A stretch of 64,000 nt of DNA from Pipra filicauda (taxonomy: Eukaryota; Chordata; Aves; Passeriformes; Pipridae), in NCBI RefSeq assembly GCF_003945595.2, contig NW_024104621.1, forward strand, positions 372,001 through 436,000, written 5' to 3'. Position 1 is the stretch's first letter. Each line of letters starts with the position of its first letter. The notes below the pieces were generated by a model, which was not told where the DNA came from, ran no database searches, and saw nothing but the letters and a program-made list of their open reading frames with translations. Below are positions 32,401 through 45,443 of this stretch, in pieces. A program made the translations under genes and the position numbers.

Positions 32401-35200
32401 AGCATCAGCCTTTGGTTTTTCTAGAACTGTCAGTGTGTCAGTGTGTCAGTGTGTCAGTGTGTCAACCCTCTGATCTACAGGCAGGGACAGGCAATTAGCA
32501 CTTCTGTGGCACAGCTGCCCTCCGCAACAGTATTTCCATCCTACCAAGGGATCTCCTTGTGGTAGTGCCTGAAGGTTTAGGTCTTCTTGTAAGTCCTCTC
32601 TCAAGAACATATTGAGGAGAAAAAACACCAGTGAACCTCTCAAGAGTGGCACTGTGTTAGGGGAAAGAACTCAGCAGTGTCAGTGCACTTCCAGCCTCCT
32701 GGGAGAGACATGAAGGACCACCAGGGCAGGGTGGGATCTATTGCCATGTGCACTGGAAAACCCAGATCAACTCCCCAGGGCATTCATCACAGACCTGCCA
32801 ACCACTCTTGGCTGACACAGTAGAACCACTACTTCCAGCACTGGCTTCTCACCCAGCCCACAGAGGTTCTTTAGCCTTTACTGGAGAGACACAGAAGGAC
32901 TAAACAGGGTGTCTCTCTTTGCATTGCACAGACGAGTCTTGAGCACACACCTGGTGTTGGTGTGGGGAGATGACACTGAGCAAGTACAAATGCCATCAGC
33001 CTCCTGGGGGAGCCTTGAAGTTATGTGGGAAAAAGAGTGTCTTGGTGTCACATTGTATTTACAGTGCTAAAGCCTGGCAAAGCCCCTGGATGCAGCTCTG
33101 GGATGTTCTTCTGTGGACAGAGCTCCCCGTGTCCATCCCTCAGGCCGTGGGGCATCTCAGATAGTGGCAGAGCAGGTGGGACCCCACAGGGCTGAGGTGC
33201 ATCCAGGTTCTGGGCGTGGCAGCAGAAACCCCAGGAGATACTGCCCCTGCTGCCATGAACTGTCTGTGTCTGTGTGCAAGGGAAGAACTCGTGTGTCTGA
33301 AACCCCTTGCGTGACTGAGCGGTGAGCCCCTGTCAGGGCACCACTGACTCTTGGCCAACTGGTCATCCACCAGGACCCCAGAGGCCATTTTCCAGCAGTG
33401 TTACGCAGTATGTCCTTCCCAGCCTGTCTGTACATCTGGGGTTGCCCCATCCCAGGGACAGAGTCCGGCAGAAGCTCACTTCTTCCAAATTGTATAAAAA
33501 TCTGTTGTGTTTCTTTTCTCAGTGGAATGCACGGGCAGGCAAAACCCCCTGTATTCCCCGGCCGTAATAAAAGTGTGCTTTACATATTGTTTAAGGACTT
33601 CTTTGAATCAGTGTCTGTGTTTAAAAATACAAAGGACCCTTCGGTCTTTTTTTTTTTTTCCTGAGATCCTTTACCCAAGACCTTTCTTTGAATTTCAGGG
33701 ACAGTTCTGTGTGCAGCAATGGATAGGAAAAGACTCCTGGTATGGTAGATCTTCCAGGAAGCGCCAGTACTTATTCTTCCAGAGTTGCTCTCTTTAACTT
33801 CCACCCTCTGATCTGATCCACCTCTGACTGCTGGTGTAAAGCCTGAGTGCTCTGCCAGCTTGGTCACAATTCTGCTGTGTGTCACTCCTGCAATGCAGGC
33901 AGGGACAGGCCATGGGCACTGCTGGGACAGAACCGAGCTCCAAAAGGAAAGGGGATCTCCTCAGGGCAGTGCCTGAAGGCTCAAGTGTTCTTTCAAAGTT
34001 GCTGCCAAGAACAACCTCCAGGAAGTTTCCTGCTGCATAAAGCACCACTGAAGAGCTGAAGTTGGTGACTGTACAGGATGGGGGCACACAGCCCTGTCCC
34101 TTCCACAGCCAGGCCTCCATGAATACTCTTGAAGGACCAACAGTGACCAAAATAGTCTGGTCTGTGACCCTATTTTCTAGGCCCCCTGCTCAGGGGGCCC
34201 CAGTGCACTCATCACAGACCAGTCCCTTGCAATCACTGTTCCCAGCACTGGTCTATCTCTCCACCTCATAAGGATTGTTTGTCCCCCATGGAGGAACATC
34301 AAATGAGCATATTTGCACTGTAAAGAAGAGAGTTAAGCATTCACACTGTGTGTGTGTGTGTGTGTGGAGAGAGGAATCAGAGTGAGCACAAACACCATCA
34401 GCTACTTCTAGAGAGGCCAGGAAGGACAGTGTCTTGAGATCACTTCATTTTGAGAGTCATATCCCCTTGGAAACCACCTGAATGCAGCCCTGGGATGTGC
34501 TTCTGTGAACACAGCTCCCTGTGTCTGTCCCTCAGGCCGTGGGGAATCTCAGAGAAGGGCAGAGCAGGGTCTCTGACAGCCCAGCACAAGGCTTTGACCA
34601 ACAGGTTGTCACAGGGATTGGGAGATCCCCTCTGCCAGAGGGCCTGGGCTCACTCCAGCAACGGGGCTTCTCTTTGGGCTGCCCGATCCCTCATGCTGAG
34701 CGCAGGATGGGACAGCAGCTGGCACAGCTGGGCCCTGTCTGTGCCAGCAGTTGAAAGGAGCAGCTTGGGGACAGCACATGGAAGCTGCTGCTTCAAGGCA
34801 GGGGAAAGGCCCCAGGAAGGCTGAGGGATTGGCATGCTGCTGGAAAGGCTGTGTCCCACCTGTTGGAGCTTTCCTAGGAGGAAGGAAACTGCCCGAGACA
34901 GAGACACTGCCCCACACTGCAGTTGGAAAGGTGGAGAGAGGGGACGAGGAGAAAGAAATGTCCCTGCAAGGGCATTGCTGTGGGGAGAGAAGCATTCAGA
35001 AGGAGGAGGAGATCACTCCATGTGTGTATTTGAAGAAACGAGTGTGAGGGTGGGCAGCGGTCAGGGAAGGGTTGCAAATGGCAGGGTTGAGAGCCGGGGG
35101 AAGCCGGATGGGTGTTTGCAGCCTGCAGGGAAACAGAAGCAGCTGTGGGACAGCACAGGACAAGTTGTGCTGGAGATGGTCAAGGGCACTGGCAAGGCAT
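32400..35200. repeat. Two diverged tandem copies of a 1.4-kb repeat
   Basis: Copy 1 about 32400-33800, copy 2 about 33800-35200. Matching landmarks about 1.4 kb apart: gcagggacaggc at 32481 and 33900, ggatctcctt/ggatctcctc, gagctccccgtgtccatccc near 33120 and cagctccctgtgtctgtccc near 34512, tcaggccgtggggcatctca and its counterpart near 34535. A TGTGTCAG microsatellite starts copy 1. An LTR-like end (ccgtaataaaagtgtgcttt, TTTGAATCA) lies at about 33562-33612 and resembles the insert at 53.84-54.27 kb. Confidence 0.65.
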
Positions 35201-35516
35201 GCTAACTATTGATTTTAGGACCAGAGCTTGTGCTTGCTTCATAGATGTCAGAAGATTGCTTTAAAACATATTTTTGCAGCCAGACCTTATCACCATCGAT
35301 GACAAACCTTACTAACCTGTCACAATTTGTATTAATAAAGAGTGTTATTCCCTGAACTGTTGGAGTGAGTTCTTTCAGTTGCCAGCGGCGGGAAACACTT
35401 CAGCAGGGTCTGCTGAGGGGTCTCCATGTTGTTGACTGAGATCCCCCTGACAAGGGCACTCAAATCACCCTCTGATCTTGTGAATCTTTACGTGAAGAAT
35501 CTCATTACAGGATGCC
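35201..35516 (+). other. Retroelement-like 3' end with AATAAA
   Basis: Contains attaataaagagtgttattcc near 35330, a poly(A)-signal context like an LTR R/U5 border. No borders could be set. Confidence 0.3.
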
Positions 35517-35750
35517 ATGGACTGGTTGGACACAAGGGTCTCGACTTTCCTGGGGGCACTGAGAGGCAAAAATCTAAACTCCCTCCTTTCGGGTGGCATT
35601 AAATTGCTGCGACGAAGCAGGGTTGTCAAGGATAATCTGCTGCAAAAATACAAATCTCTGCCTTCCCAGGCTGGGAAAGACTTGGTTCAAAGGTTTCAGA
35701 AAGTTAAGGAGAAAATTGTGGTATGCATGGAACAATGTCAGGCTAAGCAG
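35517..35750 (+). CDS. Hypothetical 78-codon open segment running into a minisatellite
   Basis: ATG at 35517 after a splice-acceptor-like ctcattacag. Encodes MDWLDTRVSTFLGALRGKN and then a basic, leucine-rich stretch (LLRRSRVVKDNLLQKYK, FQKVKEKIVV), with normal amino-acid composition unlike the following array. No family recognised. The frame then continues through GGGAAAA repeats, so any real coding part ends by about 35750. Could be an exon remnant or chance. Confidence 0.25.
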
Positions 35751-37325
35751 AAATGTGGAAAAATGGGAAAAATCCGGGAAAATGTGGGAAAATGGGGAAA
35801 AATCTGGGAAAATGTGGGAAAAATGTGGGGAAAATGTGGGAAAATGGGGGAAAAAGGGAAAAAATCTGGGAAAATGGGGAAAAATACGGGAAATTCTGTG
35901 AAAAATGGGGGAAATGGGGGAAAAATGGGAAAAAATCTGGGAAATGTGGAAAAAATGGGGGAAAATGCAGGAAAAATCTGGGAGAAAGTGGGGAAAAATG
36001 AGGAAAAATCCGGGAAAATGGCGAAAAATGGGAAAAATCCGGGAAAATATGGGGAAAATGTGGGGAAAATCCGGGAAAATTGGGAAAAAAATGGGAAAAT
36101 GTGGGAAAAAAGTGGGAAAATGTGGAAAAAATGGGAAAAAATCTGGCAAAATGGGAAAAAATCTGGGAAATGTGGAAAAAATGGGGGAAAATGCAGGAAA
36201 AATCTGGGACAAAGTGGGGAAAAATGAGGAAAAATCCGGGAAAATGGCGAAAAATGGGAAAAATCGGGGGAAAATGGCGAAAAATGGGAAAAATCCGGGA
36301 AAATATGGGGAAAATGTGGGGAAAATCCGGGAAAATTGGGAAAAAAGTGGGAAAATGTGGGAAAAAAGTGGGAAAATGTGTAAAAAATGGGAAAAAATCT
36401 GGCAAAATGGGGAAAAATGGGGGAAAATCTGTGAAAAATGTGGGAAAAAATCGGGGAAAATGGGCAAAAAATGGGAAGAAAACTGGGAAAATTGGGAACA
36501 ATTGGGAAAAAATCCGTGAAATTCTGGGAAAAATGGGAGAAAATCTGGGAAAAATCTGGGAAAAATGGGAAAAATCTAGGAAAATAGGGAAAAAATGGGG
36601 GAAAATCCAGGAAAATCTGGGGAAAAATGGGGAATATTCTGGGAAAATCTGGGAAAAATGGGGAAAAATCTGGGGAAAATTGGGGAAATTAGGAAAAATC
36701 TGGGAAAATGTGGAAAAAATATGGGAAAAATCAGGGAAAATGGGGAAAATGGGAAACAATCCAGGAAAATGGGGAAAAAATGGGGAAAATCTGGGAAAAT
36801 GGGGAAAGATCAAAAGAAATTTGGGAAAAATGGGAAAAAATCTGGGAAAAATGGGGGAAAATCTGGAAAAATGGGGGAAAAAAATCTGGGAAAATCCGGG
36901 AAAAATGTGAGAAAAATCGGGGAAAATGTGGAAAAAATGGGAAAAATCTGCGATAATCTGGAGAAAAATGGGGGAAAATCTGGGAAAATGTGGGAAAAAT
37001 GGGAAAAATGGGGAAAAATCCGGAAAAATGTGGAAAAAATGGGAAAAATCTGGGAAAATGGGGAAAAAATCTGGGAAAATCCAGGAAAATGGGGAAAAAA
37101 TAGGAAATTCCGAGAAAATGGGAAAAAAATGGGAAAAAATCTGGGAAAATGGGGAAAAAAAGGGAAAATGTGGGAAAATGGGGAAAAATCCGGGAAAATG
37201 GGGGAAAAATTCAGGAAAATGTGGAAAAATGGGGGGAAAAATGTGGGAAAATGGGGAAAAATCTGGGAAAATGGGGAAAAATATGGAAAAAATGTGGAAA
37301 AAATGGGGGAAAACCGGATTAAACT
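35745..37325. repeat. GGGAAAAATG minisatellite array (1.6 kb)
   Basis: Short units of 13-15 bp such as GGGAAAAATCTGGGAAAATG, strongly strand-asymmetric (A and G on +). Alternating A3-4 clusters recall the 41-bp PO41/CNM families known from chicken chromosome 16 and microchromosomes, but I did not establish a 41-bp period. The long - strand frame rich in PHFPIF is an artefact. Confidence 0.85.
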
Positions 37326-37329
37326 GGGA

Positions 37330-38345
37330 GAAACTGGGCCAGAGGGAAAGGGCCGTTGTCATGGAAATGTGAACCTGCCCCTCCCCCACCCGGCCCAGGG
37401 CCCGCGGGGGGGGAACTGGGTTAAACTGGGACATACTGGGAGGCATTGGGGGGGACACTGGGAGTTACTGGGAGCTACTGGGAGCTACTGGGGGGTCACT
37501 GATGTTACTGGGATGGACACTGGGGTTACTGGGAGCTACTGGGGGGGTTACTGGGGTTACTGGGAGCTAACTGGGGCTACTGGGAGCTAATGAGGGGGTT
37601 ACTGGGAGTTACTGGGGGCTACTGAGGGGGTCACTGGGGTTACTGGAAGGGGTCACTGGGGTTACTGGGAGCTACTGGGAGGGTCACTGGGGTTACTGGG
37701 AGGATCACTGGAGTTACTGGGGGGGTCACTGGGAGGGTTACTGGGGTCACTGGGGTTACTGGGATGGTCACTGGGAGGGTCACTAGAGTTACTGGGGGGG
37801 TCACTGGGGGGTTACTGGGAGCTACTGGGAGGGTCACTGGGGTTACTGGGAGTTACTGGTGGAGTAACTGGGGTTACTGGGGGGGTCACTGGGGTTACTG
37901 AGAGCTACTGGTGGAGTAACTGGGGTTACTGGGGGGGTCACTGGGGTTACTGGGGGGGTCACTAGGGCGCACTGGGATGGACACGAGGGTTACTGGGAGT
38001 TACTGGGGGGTCGCTGGAGATACTGGGGGCATTACTGAGGTTACTGGGGTTACTGGGAGCTACTGGGAGGGTCACTGGGGTTATTGGGGTTACTGGGAGC
38101 TACTGGGGGGGGTCACTGGGGTTATTGGGGTTACTGGAAGCTACTGGGAGGTCATTGGGGAGGTTAGTGGGGCTACTGGGGGTTACTGGGAGTTACTGGG
38201 GGGGTTGTTGGGGGGGTTAGTGGGGTTACTGGAGGGTTACTGGGAGTTACTGGGGGGTCACTGGGGATTGAGGTGAGTAACGGGGGTTACTGGGGGGGGT
38301 CACTGGAGTTACTGGGAGCTACTGGGAGCCACTGGGAGCGGCCCA
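37330..38345. repeat. TACTGGGAGC minisatellite
   Basis: 10-12 bp units such as GTTACTGGGAGCTACTGGGG and GGGTCACTGG. This is the reverse complement of the CCCAGTAGACC family of CYP21 intron 8. Confidence 0.85.
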
Positions 38346-38760
38346 TCCCCCTCCCGCCCCAAGGTCACCCCGAGGACACGGGGGGGGGGGAGAGAGGGAG
38401 GCCCCGCCCCCTTCCAGTCCCTCCCAGTTCCCTCCCAGTCACTCCCAGTACCTGAACGGGTCGCGCTGGGAGCAGCTCCAAGTCCCCCTCCCCAGTTTGG
38501 GCCCCCCCGGGCTATTTTTGGGACCAGGTGACGTCACTGCGGGGGGAGAGGCCTCGAGGGGGCGGCCCCTCCCCTCTCCCTTCCCAGTACAGACTAGTAA
38601 GGGACCAGTAACAGCCCCCGCCCTCCCAGTTCCACCAGTAAGGCTCCAGTAAGGGCTGGGGGGATCTCGGGGGAGGCTCCCAGTTCGACCAGTAAGGGAC
38701 CAGTGGCGGCGCGAGGCCACGCCCCCTTCCCAGTAACGGACCAGTAACGGACTGGGGAGG
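38346..38760. other. GC-rich spacer between oppositely oriented minisatellites
   Basis: Unique-looking sequence with ccgggctatttttgggacc near 38508 and CCAGTAAGG pieces. The repeat orientation flips from TACTGGG to CCCAGTA here. No gene recognised. Confidence 0.4.
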
Positions 38761-39290
38761 TCCGGGACCCTCCCAGTAACACCAGTAAGAGGCCAGGAAC
38801 CCTCCCAGTAACACCAGTAAGAGCTCAGGGACCCTCCCAGTAACACCAGTAAGAGCTCAAGGACCCTCCCAGTAACACCAGTAAGAGCTCAGGGACCCTC
38901 CCAGTAACACCAGTAACACCAGTAAGAGCTCAGGGACCCTCCCAGTAATACCAGTAAGAGCTCAGGGACCCTCCCAGTAATACCAGTAAGAGGCCAGGGA
39001 CCCTCCCAGTAACACCAGTTAGAGCTCAGGGACCCTCCCAGTAACACCAGTAAGAGCTCAGGGACCCTCCCAGTAACACCAATAAGACCAGTACCAGCCC
39101 AGGGAACCTCCCAGTAACACCAGTAAGAGCTCAGGGACCCTCCCAGTAACACCAGTAAGAGCCCAGGGACCCTCCCAGTAACACTAGTAACACCAGTAAG
39201 AGCTCAAGGACCCACCCAGTAACACCAGTAAGAGCTCAGGGACCCTCCCAGTAACACCAGTAAGAGCTCGGTAAGAGCTCAGAGGGTGGG
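38760..39290. repeat. CCCAGTAACACCAGTAAGAGCTC tandem array, about 38-bp unit
   Basis: Around 13 units of CCCAGTAACACCAGTAAGAG followed by CTCAGGGACCCT, fairly homogeneous, hence recently amplified. Confidence 0.88.
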
Positions 39291-39470
39291 GGAGGGGCGT
39301 GGGAGGGGGGTTTTGGGGGGGGGGGGAGAGGCCTTGAGCGTGGGGGAGGGGCAGGAGGGGACTCCGAATGCGGAGGACAGGCAGGAGGTTCCCTGAGGGT
39401 GGGGGAGGGGCAGGAAAGCCCCTGAGGGTGGGGGAGGGGCAGGAGGGTCCCTGAGGGTGGGGGAGGGGCC
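39291..39470. repeat. G-rich minisatellite with a long G run
   Basis: Units of GGGTGGGGGAGGGGCAGGAG, plus a run of 13 G near 39320. Strong G-quadruplex potential on the + strand. Confidence 0.7.
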
Positions 39471-42400
39471 CTCAGACACACTCAGGCACAGTCCCACACA
39501 CCCAGACACACTCAGACCCACTCAGACAAGCTCAGATACGCTCAGGCACACTGAGAGATACTCAGACACACTCAGGCACACTCAAACACACTCAGACACA
39601 CTCAGACACGCTCAAGTACACTCCCACACAACCAGACACACTCAGAAACATTTGCACACATTCAGACACACTCTCATTCACTCAGAAACGCTCACACATT
39701 CTCAGACACACTCAGACACACTCAGACACAATCGTATACACTCACACACACCTGCAAACACTGACAAACAATCAGACCCATAAATATATACTCAGGCACA
39801 CTCACGCACACTGAGACACACTTGCACACACCCAGACACACTCAGATACACTCCGACACGCTCAGACACACGCAGGCACACCCAGACACACTCAGACACA
39901 CTCAGACACACTCACACACACACTCAGGCACACTCAGGCACACTCAGGCACGCTCAGACACACTTAGACACACTTAGAAACACTCAGACACACTCGCACA
40001 CGCTCAGACACATCTGCAAACACACTCAGATACACTCAGATACGCTTAGACACACTCAGATACACTCAGACAGACACACTCAGACACACTCAAAAACACT
40101 CAGACACACTCGCACATGCTCAGACACAACTGCAAACACACTCGCACAGACTGAGACACACTCAGACATGCTTAGACACACTCAGACACGCTTAGACACA
40201 CTCAGACACACTCGCACAAACCCAGACACATTCGCTCACACTCAGACACACTCAGACACACTCAGACACAGCCAGACATGCTCAGACACAATCAGACACA
40301 CTCAAACAAGCTCAGACACACTCACACATGCTCAGACACAACTGCAAACACACTTGCACACACTTGCACACACTCAGACACACTTAGACACACTCAAGCA
40401 CACTCGCACACACCCAAACACATTCGTTCACACTCAGATATGCTCAGACACACTGAGAGACACTCAGACACACTCGCACACATTCACACACACTCACAGA
40501 CACTCAGAAACTCTCAGACACAACTGCAAAGACACTCAGACACACTCAGACACACTTAGACACACGCAGACACATTCGCTCACACTCAGATACGCTCAGA
40601 AACACTCAGAAACACTCCTAGACAGGCACACACCCAGACACACTCAGACACATTCGCACACACCCCCACACACTCAGATACTCTCAGACACGCTCAGACA
40701 CACTCAGACAAACTCTCACACACTCAGACACACTTGAACACATTCAAACACACCCAGACAAACTGAAGCACACTTGAAAACACTAAGACACACTCAGACA
40801 CACTTAGACAAACCCAGACACACTTGCACACACTAAGACACATTCGCACACACTCAGATACACTCAGACACATTCAGACCCACTCGCACGCACTCCGACA
40901 CTCTGGCACACTGAAACACTCTCGCACACACCCAGACATATTTGCACACACACAGATATTCTCAGACACACTCAGACACGCTCTTACACATTCAGACACA
41001 CTCAGATACACTCAGACACTCAGACACAATTGCACACACTCAGACACAACTGCAAACACTGACAAACAATCAGACCCATAAATATATGCTCAGGCACACT
41101 CATGTACACTGAGACACACTCGTACACACCCAGACACGCTCAGATACACTCCGACAGGCTCAGAAACACTCAGGCACACCCAGAGACACTCAGACACACT
41201 AGAGCACACTCAAACACACTGAGACACACTCAGGTAAACTCAGATATGCTCAGACACACTCAGAAACACTCAGACACACTCGCACACAGCCAGACACATT
41301 TGCTCACACTCGGGTACTCTCAGACACACTCAGTCACACTCGAACAAAGCCAGACAAACTTAAACACACTCAGACACACTCAAACCCACTCCTACTCACC
41401 CAAACACACTCAGATTCACTCAGACATGCTCAGACACACTCAGGTACACTGAGAGATTCTCACCCACTCAGACACACACACACACTCTCAGACACAGTCA
41501 GACACACTTGAACACACTATGACACACTTAGACACACTTGCACACACTCAGACACACTTAGACACACCCAGACACATTTGCTCACACTCAGATACGCTCA
41601 GACACACTCAGACACACTCGCACACAACCAGACACACTTAAACACACTCAGACACACTCAAGCACAGTCCCACACACCCAGACACACTCAGATACACTCA
41701 AACACACTCAGACACACTTAGACACACTCAGAAACACTTAGACACACTCAGACACACTGAGACACACCCAGACACATTTGCTCACACTCAGATTTGCTCA
41801 GACACTCTCCCACACAGCCAGACACACTTAAACACACTGAGACAAACTCAGACACACTCCCACACACCAAGACACACTCAGACACATTCCTACAGAACAA
41901 GACACACTCAGATAACCTCAGACATGGTCAGAAACACGCAGGCACACTCAGAAACACTAGAGTACACTCCCACATATCCAGACACACTCAGAAACATTCG
42001 CACACATTCAGACACACTCAGACACACTCAGAAACACTAGCACACACCCAGACACACTCAGACACATTCCTACAGACCAAGACACACACAAATAACCTCA
42101 GACATGCTCAGAAACACTCAGAGAAACTCTCACACACTCAGACACACTTGCAAACACATTCAAACACACCCAGACACACTGAAATACACTTGAAAGCACT
42201 AAGACACACTCAGACACACTTAGACACACCCAGACACCTTCGCACACACACAGATATTCTCAGACACGCTTAGACACACTCTCATAAAGCCAGACACACT
42301 TAGACACACTCAGACACACTCAGGCAAACCCAGACACACTCAGACACACTTACACACACTCGAACACACTCACACACACTCAGACACACTCAGAAATATT

Positions 42401-44858
42401 CAGACACACTGGTACACACCTAGACACACTCAGATACACTCAGACACACTCACACACACTCAGACACAACTGCAAACACACTCGCACACTCAGACACACC
42501 CAGACACATTTGCTCACAGACAAGCTCAGACACACTCAGACACACTCTCACAAAGCCAGACACACTTAGAAACACTCAGACACACTCAGACACACTCAGA
42601 CAAAATTGCATACACTCAGACACACCTGAAAAAACTGACAAAAAAGCAGACCAATAAATATATGCTTAGGCACACTCACGCACACCGAGACACACTCGCA
42701 CACACCCAGACACACTCAGATACACTCCGACACGCTCAGACACACTCAGGCACACTCAGACACACTAAGACACACTCGCACAAACTCAGACGCACTCAGA
42801 AACACTCAGACACACTCAAACATGCTCAGACACAACTGCAAACACACTCACACACTCAGACACACTTAGACACACTCCCACACCGCCAGAAACACTTAAA
42901 AACACTGAGAGAAACACAGACACTCTCCCACTCACCCAGACACACTCAGACACACTCAGACACACTCAGGCACACAGAGAGAGGAACAGACACACTCGCA
43001 CACACTCAAACACACTTGAGCACACTAAAACACACTCAGACACACTCAGGCACACTCCTACAAATCCAGACACAGAAACATTCGCACACATTCAGACACA
43101 CTCTCACACACTCAGAAACACTCACACACTCTCCGACACACTCAGGCACACTCCGACACGCTCAGACACACTCAGAAACAGTCAGACTCACTCGCACACA
43201 CTCACACTCACTCAAACACACTCAGACACACTCAGGCACACTCAGACATGCTAAGACACAGACACACTCAGACACAACTGCAAACACACTCGCACACTCA
43301 GACAGACACACTCGCACACACCCAGACACATTCGCTCACACTCAGACACGCTCAGACACACTCAGACACACACGCACACAGCCAGAAACGCCCACACTCA
43401 GACACACTCAAGCACACTCCCACACACCCAGACACACTCAGACACACGCAGAGAAGCACAGACACACTCGCACACACTCAAACACACTTGAGCACACTCA
43501 AACACACTCAGGCACACTCAGAAACATTTGCACACATTCAGACACACTCTCACACACTCAGAAACACAAACACACTATCAGACACACTCAGGCACACTCA
43601 GACACATTCACACACACACAGATGTTCTCAGACACACTCAGACACATTCTCACAAAGCCAGACACACTCAGGCACACCCAGACACACTCAGACACACTCG
43701 CACTCACTCAGACATGCTCAGACACAGGCACACTCAGAAACAATCAGACACACTCGCACAGGCTCAGACAGAACTGCAAACACACTCGCTTCATCAGACA
43801 CACTTAGACACACTCGCACACACCCAGACACACTCGCACACACCCAGACATGCTCAGACACACTCAGACACACTCAGACACACTGGAACACACTCAGACA
43901 CACTTAGACACACTTGCACACACTCAGACACACCCAGAAACATTCTCACACACTCAGATACGCCCAGACACACCTGCAAACACTGACAAACAATCAGACC
44001 CTTCAATATATACTCAGAAACACTCACGCGGACTGAGACACACTTGCACACACTCAGACACACTCAGATAAACTCCAACACGCTCCTACACACTCAGGCA
44101 AACCCAGACACACCCAGAAACACTCGCACACACTCGCAAACACTCACACAGAGTCAGACACACTCAGAAACACTCAGACACGCAGACACATTCCCCCCCA
44201 CAGATAGTCTCAGACACACTTAGACACACTCTCACAAAGCCAGACACACTAAGACACACTCAGACAGACTAAGACACACTCAGACACACTGAGACACAAT
44301 CGCATACACACAGACACACCTGAAAGAACTGACAAAAAATCAGACCCATAAATATATGCTCAGGCACACTCAGGCACACTGAGACACACTCGCACACACC
44401 CAGACACACTCAGATACACTCAAACACATTCACAGTCAGACACACCCAGACACATTCGCACACACACAGATAGTCTCAGACATGTTTAGACACACTCTCA
44501 CAAAGCCAGACATACTTAGACACACTCAGACACACTCAGGCACACCCAGAAACACTCAGACACACTCGCACACACTCACACACACTCACACTCACTCAGG
44601 CACTCCCAGACACACTCAGACACACTGGAACACACTCAGGCACACTTAGACACACTCAGACACACTTAGTCACACCCAGAAACATTCCCCAACACTCAGA
44701 TACGCTGAGACACACCTGCAAACACTGACTAACAGTCAGACCCATAAATATATACTCAGGCACCCTCACGCACACTGAGATACACTCACCCACACCCAGA
44801 CACACTCAGATACACTCCGACATGCTACGACACACTCAGGTAAACCCAGACACACTCA
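39471..44858. repeat. Decamer satellite ACACTCAGAC, 5.4 kb
   Basis: Imperfect 10-bp units (CACTCAGACA, CACTCGCACA, CACCCAGACA). Punctuated at irregular intervals by an AT-rich cassette of the form ATCAGACCCATAAATATATG followed by CTCAGGCACACTCACGCACA (about 39772, 41070, 42648, 43997, 44340, 44738). Nearly G-poor + strand. All open frames in it are rich in HTQTHS and are artefacts. Confidence 0.92.
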
Positions 44859-45443
44859 TGTTATCGATAAAGAGGCTATAATTCAGGTTGCAAGGTAAAA
44901 TCAGGTTTATTAATGCCAACAAGCAAAAGCGGCCAACCAGGCGACTGGAGGAAACCCTTGTTCCTGCCTCAGTCGGCAAAATGGGAACAGAAACCACACT
45001 AGTTATACCCTCTGTTGATACCAACCCCCAGAGTCATGTCAATAGTCCATTGGTGAGGGTTTTGTGGGCTGCTTCCTTGCTTTGATCCCTCTTCACGGGC
45101 AGACCTCTGGTTGGTTCCTCCATTCGCGGGCAACTGCCATTGCTGAGGGGCTTCTACAAATAATTTCAGAGTCATTAGTTCCTATGAGGCCTGGAAATTT
45201 CCATCGGGAGATGTCACCTGGTCACAGAATTCCTCGTGGCTTGCCCCTCCATATGGATCTCTATTAATATGCCTGTAACAAACAGTTCACAAATACTGAG
45301 TCGCGTTATGTTCTGCAGCTTACAAACTTGTGGTTAGGTATTTCATAATATGCCAACTCATGACTCTTAACAATATGATCAGTAAAATATAGCAACTTCA
45401 TTAACCCTTTTGAGCAGCAAATTTCTTTATTTCACTTATAACA
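44859..45443 (-). mobile_element. Solo LTR inside the decamer satellite
   Basis: 585 bp, TGTTATCG...ATAACA (TG...CA on both strands). On the - strand it begins TGTTATAAGTGAAATAAAG and has ATTAATAAACC near 44910 as poly(A) signal, so the element probably reads on -. Flanked by CTCA (44855-44858 and 45444-45447), but the satellite context makes the 4-bp duplication weak. Confidence 0.75.

Noticed and set aside
35743..37458. Minus-strand 571-codon frame rich in PHFPIF
   Set aside because: Pure translation of the GGGAAAA minisatellite.
42662..43907. Long + strand frames made of HTQTHSDTLR repeats
   Set aside because: Translation of the ACACTCAGAC decamer satellite; period 10 cycles all frames and there is no start context.
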